Below are positions 63,890 through 64,000 of a DNA stretch of 64,000 bases, piece by piece. The notes beneath the pieces are model-generated. The model had not been told where the DNA came from. It searched no databases and saw only the letters and a list, made by a program, of their open reading frames with translations. A program made the translations under genes and the position numbers. The stretch is from assembly GCA_017993835.1 (NCBI GenBank), contig JAGOLX010000025.1:16596-80595 (forward strand), given 5' to 3'. How positions within the stretch are numbered: position 1 is the first letter of the stretch; every line of letters starts with the position of its first letter. This DNA comes from Phycisphaerae bacterium (lineage in GTDB: Bacteria > Planctomycetota > Phycisphaerae > Sedimentisphaerales > Anaerobacaceae).

Positions 63890-63971
63890 GCCTAAAGGCG
63901 AGGGCTTCGTTTTTTCGGCTAAAGCCGAGGTTCCGGCTCAAGCCGGCTTCAAGGACCCCGCTCCAAGCGGG
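63885..63971. repeat. Array of four short perfect hairpins
   Basis: In order: CCCTCGCC-taaa-GGCGAGGG (63885-63904), TCGGC-taaa-GCCGA (63915-63928), CCGGC-tcaa-GCCGG (63933-63946), CCCGC-tccaa-GCGGG (63957-63971). Spacing is 4-10 bases and loops are similar (TAAA, TAAA, TCAA, TCCAA). The array truncates the hydrolase gene. It may be the edge of a mobile element such as an IS200/IS605 type, continuing beyond the window; no transposase is visible. Confidence 0.6.
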
Positions 63972-64000
63972 CTTAAGACGAAGGGGGCTCCACCGGGGGT

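Noticed and set aside
1..64000. tRNA, rRNA or CRISPR genes
   Set aside because: No tRNA T-loop signatures in intergenic regions, no rRNA-like sequence and no short direct-repeat array were seen while reading; a covariance-model scan would be decisive.

Overview
The window looks like a contig from a GC-rich planctomycete, most likely class Phycisphaerae (Sedimentisphaerales-like). The basis is the mix of families: an exosortase with a VPxPGA-type PEP-CTERM protein, an H-X9-DG (DUF1559-type) pseudopilin, LamG and HEAT/VCBS secreted proteins, a Tat-exported Gfo/Idh/MocA oxidoreductase, and AT-rich inverted repeats scattered between genes. This is inference from gene content; there is no rRNA or other phylogenetic marker here.

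Layout. (1) 1-20541, minus strand: a long polysaccharide operon read from 20541 down. Order: FemAB/GNAT-like protein, fused acetyltransferase/ketoisomerase (WxcM type), DegT aminotransferase, hexapeptide acyltransferase, Wzx-like flippase, GT2, an unidentified ORF, pyruvyltransferase, GT2, GT4, TupA-like ATP-grasp, EpsG-like polymerase, GT2, GT4, CapD-like dehydratase, priming sugar transferase, EpsI, exosortase, then a PEP-CTERM thioester-like protein and a partial secreted protein. (2) 20542-21974: long regulatory region. (3) 21975-27788: secreted beta-helix/InlB-repeat/BNR giant protein with a Gly-Cys C-terminal sorting tail. (4) 28067-31868: WecA-like transferase and Wzc-like chain-length kinase, minus strand. 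(5) 31869-33032: second long regulatory region. (6) 33033-35491: class I aldolase/ADH synthase family, choloylglycine hydrolase-like enzyme, flavodoxin. (7) 35576-36195: decayed repeat-family gene. (8) 36435-49088: sugar-use and secreted-protein block (GH4, HEAT/VCBS, Gfo/Idh/MocA, LamG, pseudopilin) with a divergent PAS-AraC regulator and ceramidase-like protein. (9) 49183-52159: PIN toxin/antitoxin and an XRE-ImmA/IrrE locus. (10) 52705-58748: C69 peptidase, Tat-exported unknown, GmhA-like isomerase with two PfkB kinases. (11) 58825-61574: FolD and Fhs one-carbon genes. (12) 61870-64000: carboxylesterase, two truncated alpha/beta hydrolase tails and a hairpin array at the edge.

The most interesting signal is regulatory. 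The two polysaccharide units (20541 down and 31868 down) share a near-identical 21-bp motif, each abutting and overlapping by 2 bp the -35 of a good sigma70-like promoter. Both promoters are followed by very long leaders (about 0.7 and 0.96 kb), and both leaders carry a shared perfect 14-mer inside a longer conserved block. This suggests one activator plus a leader-level control (ops/NusG-paralogue-like) for exopolysaccharide synthesis and export. Another notable signal is an AT-rich inverted repeat that has become the N-terminal, signal-like part of a ceramidase-like gene.
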